This document shows, piece after piece, positions 46,983 to 55,487 of a DNA stretch of 64,000 nucleotides. A program made the position numbers and the translations under genes. The notes under the pieces are model-generated. The model ran no database searches, was not told the DNA's origin, and saw only the letters and a program-made list of their open reading frames with translations. The first letter of the stretch is position 1. Every line of letters starts with the position of its first letter. The stretch is from Actinopolyspora saharensis (GTDB taxonomy: Bacteria > Actinomycetota > Actinomycetes > Mycobacteriales > Pseudonocardiaceae), in contig NZ_FNKO01000001.1 of assembly GCF_900100925.1 (NCBI RefSeq), positions 930,001-994,000 of the forward strand, in the 5' to 3' direction.

Positions 46983-47735
46983 TCAGCCGAACGGGGTGTC
47001 GGGGTGATGCTGGTGCTCGCCGTCGAGGTAGACGTCGACGCGTTCGTCGTAGAAGCAGGCCAGCCCGGCGATGCGCTGGCTCTCGGGCAGCGGTGTGCGG
47101 TAGATCCAGACCACGTTGGTGTGCTCGGCTTGCTCGGTGACCACGTTCCAGTAGGTCGCGGTTCCCTTGTACGGGCAGCGGGTCACGTGGTCGCTGGCGC
47201 GCAGCAGGTCCATCCGCACGTCGGTCAGCGGGAGGTAGTACCGAGGTGGCAGCCCGGTTTCGAACAGGATGCGCGGCTGGTTCGACTCGGCCACGGTCGT
47301 TCCGTCGAGCCGCACCTCCACGTGCCGTGAGCTCGCCAGAACATCGACCCGCTTGTACGGGTCGCGCGGGTGGACGTAGACGGGCTCGTCCTCCTCGAAC
47401 CACTCGTCCATCGAGTCCCAGTCGATCCGGACCAGTTCGCGCAGCCGCGTCAGCGGGCTGTCCCGGTAGTTGATCGCGGCGCTCGGGGCGCTGTTCGAGT
47501 CGGTGACCACGTCGTGGATGGTGCCCGTGCCCAGCCGCTGCGAGTGCCGCACCTCGCCGGTGTCGTTCAGCTCGGCGCGCACGTCGGACGCGGGAACGTA
47601 GTAGGTGGGGTAGTAGGGGTGTTCCCAGACGAGGACCGGCCGTCGGGTGTCGGCCACGACGCGGCCCCCGAGCACGGCTCGCAGGCGTTTGCCGGAGGTT
47701 TCGACGTGGATCTCCTCGCGGTCGTGCTCGCTCAT
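46983..47735 (-). CDS. DUF427 (tandem-domain) protein
   Basis: 250 residues with two copies of the DUF427 fold. The first runs from RLRAVLGGRVVADTRRPVLV, with WEHPYYPTYYVPASDV, to the GTIHDVVTDSNSAPSAAINY end. The second runs from HVEVRLDGTTVAESNQPRIL, with FETGLPPRYYLPLTDV, to PYKGTATYWNVVTEQAEHTN. The pattern RVxxxGxxVAxxxxPxhhxExxxPxRYYhPxxDV is characteristic. Small beta-rich DUF427 proteins are found with thioredoxin or sulphur-metabolism genes and have no assigned enzymatic role. It stands between a dead transposase and a GmrSD-type gene on opposite strands. Confidence 0.85.
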   Translation of the reverse strand: MSEHDREEIHVETSGKRLRAVLGGRVVADTRRPVLVWEHPYYPTYYVPASDVRAELNDTGEVRHSQRLGTGTIHDVVTDSNSAPSAAINYRDSPLTRLRELVRIDWDSMDEWFEEDEPVYVHPRDPYKRVDVLASSRHVEVRLDGTTVAESNQPRILFETGLPPRYYLPLTDVRMDLLRASDHVTRCPYKGTATYWNVVTEQAEHTNVVWIYRTPLPESQRIAGLACFYDERVDVYLDGEHQHHPDTPFG

Positions 47736-48048
47736 CGGTGCCTCCGGTCCTCGTGGTCGCTGTGCTGCGGGCTCCCGTCCCAGCCTGCACCGCGAAGCCG
47801 GTGGCCGAAACTCCGGACGTCCGGATCACCCCGTGCCGGTTTGGGGTGGCGCCGGAGTGAGATCGCGCGTGCGGAAGTCGAGCGGTGCCCGTCGGCACAC
47901 CCCTTGGTCCCTGGGCATGCACAAGCGATGTCACACCGTGATCCGAGCGATACGCTCGTGAGTGGAGATCCGATCATTCCGCCACGAAGAGAGTCGTCGG
48001 TATAGCAGGATCGGAAAGGGTGATCAACATCGTCGAGGAGAGAAACCG
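47736..48048. other. Divergent promoter region of DUF427 and GmrSD-type genes
   Basis: 313 bases between divergent starts (47735 and 48049). The GmrSD-type gene ribosome site GAGGAGAGAAACCG lies at the right end. No other gene or recognised operator was found. Confidence 0.45.
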
Positions 48049-49893
48049 ATGGGATTTCAGACCCCGCAGCACAACCTCAGTGACTACCTGAAGTGGAGTC
48101 GCGCGGGCAAGATCCAGCTTCCGGACTTCCAACGCGGCTACAAGTGGAACGACGAACGTATCCGTCAGCTGCTCATCACGATCCTGCGTGGACATCCGCT
48201 GGGCGTGCTGATGCTGCTGGACACCGGCAACGATCGGATCCGCTTCAAACCGCGCCCGGTTGAAGGAGTGGACCCGAACACGGTTAGTCCCCCGGACCAC
48301 TTGCTGCTCGACGGTCAGCAGCGGCTCACCTCGTTGACGCAGGCGCTGACGGGAGAGGGTGTGGTCGATACCAAGGACAGCCGCGGCAAATTGCTCAAGC
48401 GGCGTTACTTCGTCCACATGGCCACCGCACTGGAAGGTGAGGAACGCATCGACGACGCGGTGCTTTCGGTGCCGGCCGACGGAATGATCAGGACGAACTT
48501 CGATCGGGATGTGGTGCTGGACCTATCGACCGAGGACCACCAGCGTGCCGCCGGATACTTCCCGCTCTCACTGCTCTACGATAGCGCGGCCGCCACCGGT
48601 TGGTTGCTCGGGCTCGAGGACAAGGCGCTGTTCAGTGATTTCCACTCCCGTGTTCTCACCGAGGCAAGCACCTACACCATCCCCGCGATCGAGCTCGACA
48701 AGTACACCACCAAGTCGGCGGTGGCCACTGTTTTCGAGAAGGTTAACACCGGTGGGCTGCCGCTGAACGTGTTCGAACTGCTCACCGCTGTTTTCGCAGG
48801 TGACCGTGAGTACTACGAGAAACACGGCACCGATTTCCGGCTCAACGACGACTGGCAGGAAACCCGAACCAAGTTCGAGCAGTATCCGGTGTTGCACGGG
48901 CTGGAGAACACCGACTTCCTGCAGGCGGTCACGTTGCTGGCAACCCGCAAACGCTATTCGGATTCCGAGGACCGCAGAACCGTGGCGCTGTCGGCCAAAC
49001 GGGAGGACATCCTCAAACTCACCCTGGCCGACTACCTGGACTGGGTGGATCCGCTGCGGGAGGCCTTCGTCTGGGCGGCGGACTTCCTCGCCGATCGACA
49101 CATCTTCGACAACGGGTTCGTTCCCTATCCCAAGCAGCTGGTGCCGTTGGCCGTGATCAAGGTGATCATGGGGAAGGACGCTGATCTGTTGGGCCCGCGG
49201 GAACGGCTGGTCCGCTGGTTCTGGTGCGGGATCCTCGGGGAACTCTACGGCGGTACCACCGACTCCCGCTTCGTACGCGACATCGAACAAGTGCCCTCGT
49301 GGGCTCTCGGCGAGAGCACGGAAGTGCCGCGCACCATCGGTGACGCCACCTTCGTCGAATCGCGGCTGCACTCGCTGCGCACCCGCAACTCCGCGGCATA
49401 CAAGGGGGTCTACGCGCTGCTGCTCGGCAATGGGGCCCGGGACTGGATGGAGGACAAGCAACTCGACAAGGCCCAGTACCGGAACCTGGAGGTCGACATC
49501 CACCACATCTTCCCGCAGAAGTGGTGCAACGAGCACGGTGTCGACGAAGAACGGCGGGAGTCGATTGTCAACAAGACGGCGTTGAGCGCACGCACCAACC
49601 GGGTAATCGGTGGCGGCGCACCGTCCAAGTACGTGGACCGGGTCGCAAGGAAGGCGCAGATCGACTCCGGTCGACTGGACGATCTGATGAGCAGCCACCT
49701 GGTGCCCACGAAGGCGCTGCGGTCGGACGACTACGACGCGTTCTTCGCCGACCGTCGCGAAGCGCTCTGCCGGTTGGTGGAACAGGCCATGGGCAAGGCC
49801 GTGCCCCGCGATCTGGACCACGGCGAGGCCGAGGAGACCTCGGAGTGGTTCGAGACGGACGAAGCGGAAATCACCGTGGCCGGGGAAGTGTGA
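48049..49893 (+). CDS. GmrSD-type DUF262/HNH modification-dependent nuclease
   Basis: 614 residues from ATG at 48049. The N-terminal DUF262 (GmrS-like NTPase) has IQLPDFQRGYKWNDERIRQL and the HLLLDGQQRLTSLTQALTGE signature (about 88-96), followed by KYTTKSAVATVFEKVNTGG. The C-terminal DUF1524 half has the HNH-type VDIHHIFPQKWCNEHGVDEE (about 483) and RTNRVIGGGAPSKYV, where NRxIGxxxPxxY is the usual ending. Such enzymes cut DNA with glucosylated or otherwise modified bases and protect against phage. Both modules are complete, so it should be active. It stands alone on the plus strand; a type I-like nuclease domain protein lies 2.5 kb downstream. Confidence 0.9.
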   Translation: MGFQTPQHNLSDYLKWSRAGKIQLPDFQRGYKWNDERIRQLLITILRGHPLGVLMLLDTGNDRIRFKPRPVEGVDPNTVSPPDHLLLDGQQRLTSLTQALTGEGVVDTKDSRGKLLKRRYFVHMATALEGEERIDDAVLSVPADGMIRTNFDRDVVLDLSTEDHQRAAGYFPLSLLYDSAAATGWLLGLEDKALFSDFHSRVLTEASTYTIPAIELDKYTTKSAVATVFEKVNTGGLPLNVFELLTAVFAGDREYYEKHGTDFRLNDDWQETRTKFEQYPVLHGLENTDFLQAVTLLATRKRYSDSEDRRTVALSAKREDILKLTLADYLDWVDPLREAFVWAADFLADRHIFDNGFVPYPKQLVPLAVIKVIMGKDADLLGPRERLVRWFWCGILGELYGGTTDSRFVRDIEQVPSWALGESTEVPRTIGDATFVESRLHSLRTRNSAAYKGVYALLLGNGARDWMEDKQLDKAQYRNLEVDIHHIFPQKWCNEHGVDEERRESIVNKTALSARTNRVIGGGAPSKYVDRVARKAQIDSGRLDDLMSSHLVPTKALRSDDYDAFFADRREALCRLVEQAMGKAVPRDLDHGEAEETSEWFETDEAEITVAGEV

Positions 49894-50028
49894 ACTCCGG
49901 TCCCCGGGCGTGGTGGCCCACCGGTTTCCGAACGGCAGGCCACCGCCCGGGCGGCTTGAACAGTCTTCGCCTGCGGAGAGCGTTTCGGTAGTGCGCCGGT
50001 CGAGGCGACACCGGCGTGGCCGTGATGA

Positions 50029-50490
50029 TCAGTCGGTTTCGGTCCAGCGGCGTACATCGAATCCGCCGTTGCCGTCGAAGCGCACCGTGTGGAGCTGGTC
50101 GAACCCGTCGCTCGGGTGCGGGCGGCGCAGCCGCCCGAGGGTGTCGTGGATTCCCATCTCCGGCACCCGTGAGGACTCCGGCCGCGTGGCGTTGCGCCGC
50201 AGGGTCGCGGTCGGGTCCGGTGGGAACCAGTAGCCGACGACGCTGGCCCGATGGGTGCGGGCCCGCTCGACGAGGGGGTGCCACTGCTCGGGCGCGGGGT
50301 TGGTGTTGTCGACGGCCACGTTCCTGCCCGCGGCCAGTGCCTCCGCGATCAACCGCAGCTGCTTTCGCTGCCGGTTCCGCGCGTTCGGAAAGTTGTCCTT
50401 GCTCACGTGCACGTGGGTCTCGGCCAGTACCCGCTGGTAGAAGGTGGTCTTGCCGGAGGCCTGCAGCCCGATCAGCACGGCCAGTTCCAC
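50029..50490 (-). CDS. Zeta-toxin/polynucleotide-kinase-like P-loop protein
   Basis: 153 residues from GTG at 50490 (GAGGAGAG upstream). MELAVLIGLQASGKTTFYQR carries Walker A (residues 8-16) and RNVAVDNTNPAPEQWHPLVE is the Walker B-like strand with the typical N-T-N-P. The lid reads RNATRPESSRVPEMGIHDTL. This is the AAA_33 family of small kinases (PNKP-like or zeta toxin-like). No antitoxin gene is adjacent. It converges on the GmrSD-type gene from the right; the length of about 150 residues is normal for the RNA/nucleotide kinase branch. Confidence 0.8.
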   Translation of the reverse strand: MELAVLIGLQASGKTTFYQRVLAETHVHVSKDNFPNARNRQRKQLRLIAEALAAGRNVAVDNTNPAPEQWHPLVERARTHRASVVGYWFPPDPTATLRRNATRPESSRVPEMGIHDTLGRLRRPHPSDGFDQLHTVRFDGNGGFDVRRWTETD

Positions 50491-50626
50491 GTGGTGCTCT
50501 CCTCCCCGGCACTGGTGGGGGTTCCTCGAATCGGTGCTCGGGGACCCCGGCGGTCGGATTCCCCCGTCCCGGTGAGTTGTGGTTGCGCAGGGTGCTGGTG
50601 GGCCGGACCAGTCGTAAGCTGGGGGT

Positions 50627-51700
50627 GTGAGCGATGTCTCCGAGGGCGCGCGAAGCACCACGGGGTCCGCGCGGCCCGAGCACGGCCAGGGCGGAGTCTA
50701 CGCGGTTCCGGGCAAGGAGTACGTCCGCGACACCCGCTACATCGACACTCGCGTCACCGCCGACGGGCGCGACGGCTTTCCCGTCGAGCCGGGGCGGTAC
50801 CGGTTGATCGCCGCCCGCGCCTGTCCGTGGGCGAACCGGGCGGTCATCGTGCGCAGGCTGCTGGGCCTGGAGGACGTGATCTCGCTGGGGCTGGCCGGGC
50901 CCACGCACGATTCCCGCTCGTGGACGTTCGACCTCGATCCGGGCGGGCGCGACCCGGTGCTGGGGTTCGAACGGCTGCGGGAGGCCTACTTCCGGCGCGA
51001 TCCGAACTACTCGCGGGGGATCACGGTCCCGGCGCTGGTGGACGCGACCACGGGAGCTGTGGTCACCAACGACTTCGCCCAGATCACGGTCGACCTGTCG
51101 ACGCAGTGGCGCGAGTACCACCGCGCCGGTGCCCCCGATCTGCTGCCCGCCGAGCACGGCGACGAGATCGCCGAGATCACCCGGTACGTGTTCACCGAGG
51201 TGAACAACGGTGTCTACCGCTGCGGCTTCGCGGGCAGCCAGTCCGCCTACGACGAGGCCTACCAGCGCCTGTGGAGCGCGCTCGACTGGCTGGAGGACCG
51301 GCTGCGGGACAGGCGCTACCTCGTCGGTGACTCGATCACCGAGGCCGACGTGCGGCTGTTCACCACCCTGGTGCGGTTCGACGCCGTCTACCACGGGCAC
51401 TTCAAGTGCAACCGGCACAAGCTCACCGAGATGCCCGCGCTGTGGGCCTACGCGCGGGACCTGTTCCAGACCCCCGGCTTCGGGGACACGGTGGACTTCG
51501 AGCAGATCAAGCAGCACTACTACATCGTCCACAGCGACATCAATCCCACCGGCATCGTCCCCGCGGGCCCGGACCTGTCCGGGTGGACGACTCCCCACGG
51601 GCGCGAGTCCCTCGGCGGGAGTCCGTTCGGCAACGGCACCCCGCCGGGCCCCGTCCGGCAGGGCGAGCGGGTGGACCCGGCCCACACCCCGCTGCCCTGA
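50627..51700 (+). CDS. Glutathionyl-hydroquinone reductase-like GST (xi class)
   Basis: 357 residues from GTG. The N-terminal thioredoxin-like region has AARACPWANRAVIVRRLLGL, with the catalytic Cys66 in the CPWA motif that defines GS-hydroquinone reductases (YqjG/EcfG). WTFDLDPGGRDPVLGFERLR follows, then ITVPALVDATTGAVVTNDFA (cis-Pro), and a helical C-terminal domain with NNGVYRCGFAGSQSAYDEAY. The end reads YYIVHSDINPTGIVPAGPDL, as in family members. Actinomycetes lack glutathione, so mycothiol or another thiol is likely used (inference). It is not obviously linked to its neighbours. Confidence 0.85.
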   Translation: MSDVSEGARSTTGSARPEHGQGGVYAVPGKEYVRDTRYIDTRVTADGRDGFPVEPGRYRLIAARACPWANRAVIVRRLLGLEDVISLGLAGPTHDSRSWTFDLDPGGRDPVLGFERLREAYFRRDPNYSRGITVPALVDATTGAVVTNDFAQITVDLSTQWREYHRAGAPDLLPAEHGDEIAEITRYVFTEVNNGVYRCGFAGSQSAYDEAYQRLWSALDWLEDRLRDRRYLVGDSITEADVRLFTTLVRFDAVYHGHFKCNRHKLTEMPALWAYARDLFQTPGFGDTVDFEQIKQHYYIVHSDINPTGIVPAGPDLSGWTTPHGRESLGGSPFGNGTPPGPVRQGERVDPAHTPLP

Positions 51701-51766
51701 GTGTCGAGGCCGGGCGCGGGTCCACGAGTCCCGTTCGGACGGTCGGCCTGGTGACGGTGCGGTGTG

Positions 51767-52228
51767 TCAGCGCTTGTCGCGGTGCGCGCGGCGTTCGTAC
51801 TCCTTGAGGCGGTCGTCGGTGCGGATGAACGCGCGGCAGTAGGCCTTGGCCACTTCCCAGAACGACGGTGTGGCCGACTGCTCCGCGGTGCCGCCCCGCG
51901 GGGTGGGCACGTGGTGGCCGGCCGGGAGGCGTTCGGCCCGGCCGCGCCGTGCTCGTCCGCGGGAGGTGGTGCGCGTGGCGCGGCTCAGCACCAGCCCCAG
52001 GTGGGTCAGGGGTTGAGCCGGCCAGGCGCCCAGTTCTTCGGGTTCTTCCGGAATCGTCGCGTGCTGCGGGTGGGTCAGGGCGCACCACCGCCCGTCCGCG
52101 GTTTTGATGACGCGCCTGGCCGTGGGGTCGTCGGGGCGGTCGTCCGGGTGCATCCGGACGGTGCCTGCGGGGTCGAGGGTGGGGTCACTGCGAGTCGCCG
52201 ATGTCTGCCTGCGGCTGTCGGAGGTCAT
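51767..52228 (-). CDS. Hypothetical protein
   Basis: 153 residues with a basic middle (TSRGRARRGRAERL) and a helical C-terminal end (FWEVAKAYCRAFIRTDDRLK). The N-terminal part reads ADGRWCALTHPQHATIPEEP, with no hydrophobic segments. It follows the GST gene on the opposite strand and precedes the HsdR-N nuclease gene. No family or close motif was recognised, and the start may lie slightly elsewhere. Confidence 0.5.
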   Translation of the reverse strand: MTSDSRRQTSATRSDPTLDPAGTVRMHPDDRPDDPTARRVIKTADGRWCALTHPQHATIPEEPEELGAWPAQPLTHLGLVLSRATRTTSRGRARRGRAERLPAGHHVPTPRGGTAEQSATPSFWEVAKAYCRAFIRTDDRLKEYERRAHRDKR

Positions 52229-52387
52229 CGCGGCTGCCCTTCGGTTCGGGTGCGGTGACGCGGACCGCTCTGCGACCAGGATGATCGATTCCGTCGTGGA
52301 AGGGCAGCCGCCGAACGGATGGCACTGGGGCCGGGCCGAGAGGTGTTGACGTGCCTGCTCGATTCCGCAGGGCGAGGAGAACGAGGG

Positions 52388-53521
52388 TCAGGAGGATTTC
52401 GCTGCGTGGCGGGTGGCGGTCGTGCGCAGTTGATCCGCGTGGCGGTAGATGTCCTCGAGGGAGTCGATCGGCATGCGGGTTTCGACCTTGTTCTCGTCGA
52501 ATACGCCGAGATACTTCTGCGAACGGTTGAACCACAGGCGCGCTATCGTCTTGCGGTTGTTGTCGTCGAGCAGGACAGCGAAGTAGGTTTTGCTGTCCCG
52601 GCCGGAAACTCGGTCGATGGTCACCTCGCTGCAGACGATGGCGCGGACGATCCGCAACCCCTCCACTTCCTCTTCGGTGGTCTCGATTCCGTCCTTGTTG
52701 CTTCGAGCTGCACTCGCGTCCGCTCCGGTGCCCGCCGTCCGTTCACCGTCCTCGGACGCGGATGTCGTGGTGGAAGCCGTTTCAGCGGCATTGCTGATGT
52801 CGGAGTCGCCGAGTGCGGTCTTGAGCCTGTCGTTGACCCGCTCGGTGAGGAACTGACTGGTGGCCTTGGCAACCAGGGGAGCGAACTGCTCTCGGACGCG
52901 CTGGGTGACGGACTTTCCGGAGTAGACCTGGGCAGCGAGGAACCGGACCAGCTTGTCGGAGGGCTCCTTGAACTCGGCGGCCAGGATGCGCTTGATCTGC
53001 CCGACGTACTTCAGCTCTTCGGCGGTGCTGATCACCGAGTTCAGGTCGAAGGACTCCTTGGCTAACTTGGCCACTTCGGGAAGGAGACTGTCATCGATGG
53101 CGGCGAGGTCGAGGACCAGGAAGGGTTGGGAATCCATCCGGTTGGGCGCCTCGAGGTCGGTGTAGAACTCGTACACCTCGCCGTTGGTCAGGATCGCTAT
53201 CCGGGCCTGGACGGTCGCGAAGTAGCGGAACAGCTGGGAGGCGTGTTCGACGCGAAGTGGCTCGGCGACCTTCTTGGTCTCGATCAGGACCTGTACCTTT
53301 CCGTCCTGCACCAGGGCGTAGTCGATCTTCTCGCCCTTCTTGGCGCCGACGTCGGCGGTGTACTCGGGGATCACCTCGGCGGGATTGAACACGTCGTAGC
53401 CGAGCACGTTGCTGATGAAGGGCATCACGAAGGCGTTCTTGGTGGCCTCCTCCGTTTCGATGTCGACCTTCTGGTTGCGGACCTTGAGGGCCAGCTCCTG
53501 CGTTCGCTCCGCGATCCCCAT
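52388..53521 (-). CDS. Stand-alone HsdR-N (type I restriction R-like) nuclease
   Basis: 377 residues from ATG at 53521 (GAGGAAGA upstream; the frame extends further without a ribosome site). N-terminal residues 25-130 match the HSDR_N_2 PD-(D/E)xK domain: TEEATKNAFVMPFISNVLGY, VIPEYTADVGAKKGEKIDYA (catalytic Asp) and KVQVLIETKK (E-x-K). QLFRYFATVQARIAILTNGE is the usual following helix-strand. There are no helicase motifs, so it is not a full HsdR. Proteins of this form occur as solitary restriction-like nucleases or in multi-gene defence systems; the C-terminal half (about 230-377) is Ser/Thr/Asp-rich then a beta domain. No methyltransferase gene is nearby. Confidence 0.8.
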   Translation of the reverse strand: MGIAERTQELALKVRNQKVDIETEEATKNAFVMPFISNVLGYDVFNPAEVIPEYTADVGAKKGEKIDYALVQDGKVQVLIETKKVAEPLRVEHASQLFRYFATVQARIAILTNGEVYEFYTDLEAPNRMDSQPFLVLDLAAIDDSLLPEVAKLAKESFDLNSVISTAEELKYVGQIKRILAAEFKEPSDKLVRFLAAQVYSGKSVTQRVREQFAPLVAKATSQFLTERVNDRLKTALGDSDISNAAETASTTTSASEDGERTAGTGADASAARSNKDGIETTEEEVEGLRIVRAIVCSEVTIDRVSGRDSKTYFAVLLDDNNRKTIARLWFNRSQKYLGVFDENKVETRMPIDSLEDIYRHADQLRTTATRHAAKSS

Positions 53522-53731
53522 CTTGTCTTCCTCTTCGAACGTCTTCGTTGTCGCTGCGTGCGTTTCGACGGTTCGAGTGACTGCATCCACGGGAGGCCGC
53601 AGGCAAGCCCGAAGGCTCAGTAGGACTGTCCACTCGACTTGCCGGTATTACACGCGGTGGAGGCAACGGTTGGCTTTGCAATCCACAACAGATCGGTTTA
53701 GATGTGCACACCGCGGGGATGCGGATGAATC

Positions 53732-53764
53732 GGGCAAAATTGCTAGTTGGTGCGGACAAAACCC
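53732..53764. repeat. Dispersed 33-bp element, degenerate copy
   Basis: GGGCAAAATTGC (53732-53743), a variable centre, then GTGCGGACAAAACCC resembles the elements at 56257-56288 and 58409-58442 (GGCAATTTTGCC...GAGTTnTCCCC). It is the least similar copy and lies upstream of the XRE-cupin gene end. Confidence 0.35.
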
Positions 53765-53775
53765 GGTGCGACGGA

Positions 53776-54369
53776 TCACGCGGAGGTGGTGTTCTTCGGG
53801 GCTGCGCGCAGGTGGGCGCGCTCGCCCTGCTTGCCGAACAGGCTGAGGAACTCGACGGGTTCGGCGTCGGCGGGGCCGAACCAGTGCGGGACGTGGGTGT
53901 CGAACTCGGCGGCCTCGCCGGGGGTGAGCGCCATGTCGTGCTCGCCGAGGACGAGCCGCAGCCGCCCGTTGAGCACGTAGAGCCACTCGTAGCCCTCGTG
54001 GGTGCGCGGGTCGGGGACCTGCCGGTGACGGCTGGCCGGGAGCACGATCTTGTAGGCCTGGATGCTACCTGCCCGGCGGGTCAGCGGCAGCATGGTCATG
54101 TCGCCGCGGGTGATCGGCCGCGGGTGGATGCGCGGATCACCGGTGGGTGGGGCGTCGACGAGTTCGTCGAGGGTGACGCCGTGGGCCTTGGCCAGGGGGA
54201 AGAGCTGTTCGAGCGTGGGCCTGCGCTCGCCGGATTCCAGGCGGGAGAGGGTGCTCGTCGAGATGCCGGTCGCCGCCGACAGCTCGGTCAGCGTGGTCTC
54301 GCGCTGCTTGCGCAGCGCGCGCAGGCGGGGGCCGACCGCGTCGAGCGTTCGGTCGAGGTCGTCGTCCAT
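53776..54369 (-). CDS. XRE-cupin transcriptional regulator
   Basis: 197 residues. The N-terminus (10-65) has an XRE helix-turn-helix: RLRALRKQRETTLTELSAAT, then GISTSTLSRLESGERRPTLE. A C-terminal cupin (about 90-180) follows, with HEGYEWLYVLNGRLRLVLGE, DMALTPGEAAEFDTHVPHWF and EFLSLFG. Such regulators bind small ligands through the cupin. It is divergent from a thioredoxin-reductase-like gene, with an A+T-rich palindromic region (TTGCCA/TGGCAA) between them, and probably controls it and itself (inference). Confidence 0.85.
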   Translation of the reverse strand: MDDDLDRTLDAVGPRLRALRKQRETTLTELSAATGISTSTLSRLESGERRPTLEQLFPLAKAHGVTLDELVDAPPTGDPRIHPRPITRGDMTMLPLTRRAGSIQAYKIVLPASRHRQVPDPRTHEGYEWLYVLNGRLRLVLGEHDMALTPGEAAEFDTHVPHWFGPADAEPVEFLSLFGKQGERAHLRAAPKNTTSA

Positions 54370-54378
54370 GCCGCCAGT

Positions 54379-54393
54379 TTGCCACTTTGGCAA
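54379..54393. promoter_or_regulatory. Candidate operator of the XRE-cupin regulator
   Basis: TTGCCA-CTT-TGGCAA is a perfect 6-bp inverted repeat in the 79-base gap between the divergent starts 54369 and 54449. A further TTTGCCAATATTG half-site follows at 54399-54411, so several regulator molecules may bind. Confidence 0.6.
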
Positions 54394-54448
54394 TAAACTT
54401 TGCCAATATTGTTGGTGGAGTAGCACGGTGGTCGTGGAGGTGGTCGTG

Positions 54449-55468
54449 ATGACCGAGGAACTGAACGACGACCACGACGTGGTGGTGATCGGCGGCGGGC
54501 CCGCCGGGTTGAACGCGGCGCTGATGCTGGCCCGGGCGCGGCGCTCGGTGGCGGTGGTCGACGCGGGCTCGCCGCGCAACGCCCCGGCCGCGGGCGTGCA
54601 CGGGATGCTGGCCCTCGACGGGACACCCCCGGACGAGCTGCTGGAGCGCGGCAGGGCGGAGGTGCGCGGCTACGGCGGTGAGGTGCTGGCAGGCGAGGTC
54701 GTCACCGCGCGCCGGGAGCGCTCCGGTCTCGCGGTGCGGCTGGCCGACGGGCGGGCGATCCGCGCGCGTCGACTGCTGGTGACCACCGGGCTGGTCGACG
54801 AGCTGCCGGACGTCCCCGGACTGCGGGAGCGGTGGGGCGGGGACGTGCTGCACTGCCCGTACTGCCACGGCTGGGAGGTCCGGGACCGGGCGATCGGGGT
54901 GCTGGCCGGCGGACCGATGTCGGTGCACCAGGCGCTGCTGTTCCGCCAGTGGAGCGCCGACGTCGTGTTGTTCACCCACACCGCGGGCCCGCCGACCGAC
55001 GAGGAGGCGGAGCGCCTGGCCGCCCGCGGTGTCGACGTCGTCGACCGCGAGGTGGTCGGGGTGGAAGCCACCGAGCAGCGGCTGACCGGGGTGCGGCTGG
55101 TCGACGGCACGACGGTCGCCCGCGAGGCGCTGGCGATCTCGCCGCGGATGACCGCGCGTGCCGGGTTCCTGGCCGATCTCGGGCTGCATCCCGTCGAGCA
55201 CCCGGCCGGGGTCGGGCAGTACCTGCCCTGCGACGAGCTCGGACGCACCGAGGTCGCCGGGGTGTGGGTCGCGGGCAACGTCACCGAGCTGTCCGCCCAG
55301 GTCGGCAACGCCGCTGCCGCGGGGGCCGCCACGGCGGCCCGCATCAACGCCGAGCTGGTCACCGAGGAGACCGATCGAGCGGTCGCGGCCGGCAGGTCCC
55401 CGTTCTCGGCCGCGGACGAGGCCCGCAACTGCGAACTGGTGCTGGGAAACCGCCGCCACGGACTGTGA
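54449..55468 (+). CDS. Thioredoxin-reductase-like FAD oxidoreductase
   Basis: 339 residues from ATG at 54449 (GTGGAGGTGG upstream). VVVIGGGPAGLNAALMLARA is the FAD-binding Rossmann motif (about 13-18). HCPYCHGWEVR gives the redox CPYC pair Cys136/Cys139. VGNAAAAGAATAARI is the C-terminal FAD contact. The NADPH-domain GxGxxA motif is partly degenerate (GVLAGGPMSVHQAL), so NAD(P)H use is uncertain. Many such proteins form small operons with methyltransferases and serve in oxidative or aromatic stress. The methyltransferase gene starts 19 bases after its stop. Confidence 0.85.
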   Translation: MTEELNDDHDVVVIGGGPAGLNAALMLARARRSVAVVDAGSPRNAPAAGVHGMLALDGTPPDELLERGRAEVRGYGGEVLAGEVVTARRERSGLAVRLADGRAIRARRLLVTTGLVDELPDVPGLRERWGGDVLHCPYCHGWEVRDRAIGVLAGGPMSVHQALLFRQWSADVVLFTHTAGPPTDEEAERLAARGVDVVDREVVGVEATEQRLTGVRLVDGTTVAREALAISPRMTARAGFLADLGLHPVEHPAGVGQYLPCDELGRTEVAGVWVAGNVTELSAQVGNAAAAGAATAARINAELVTEETDRAVAAGRSPFSAADEARNCELVLGNRRHGL

Positions 55469-55487
55469 ATCACGGAGAGGAGTCGTC

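Noticed and set aside
45931..47934. Minus-strand frame of 667 codons
   Set aside because: Out-of-frame reading through the dead transposase and DUF427 gene; only the short IS-related blocks within it are meaningful.
49871..51685. Minus-strand frame of 604 codons
   Set aside because: Shadow of the GST gene and kinase-like gene; no domains, no ribosome site.
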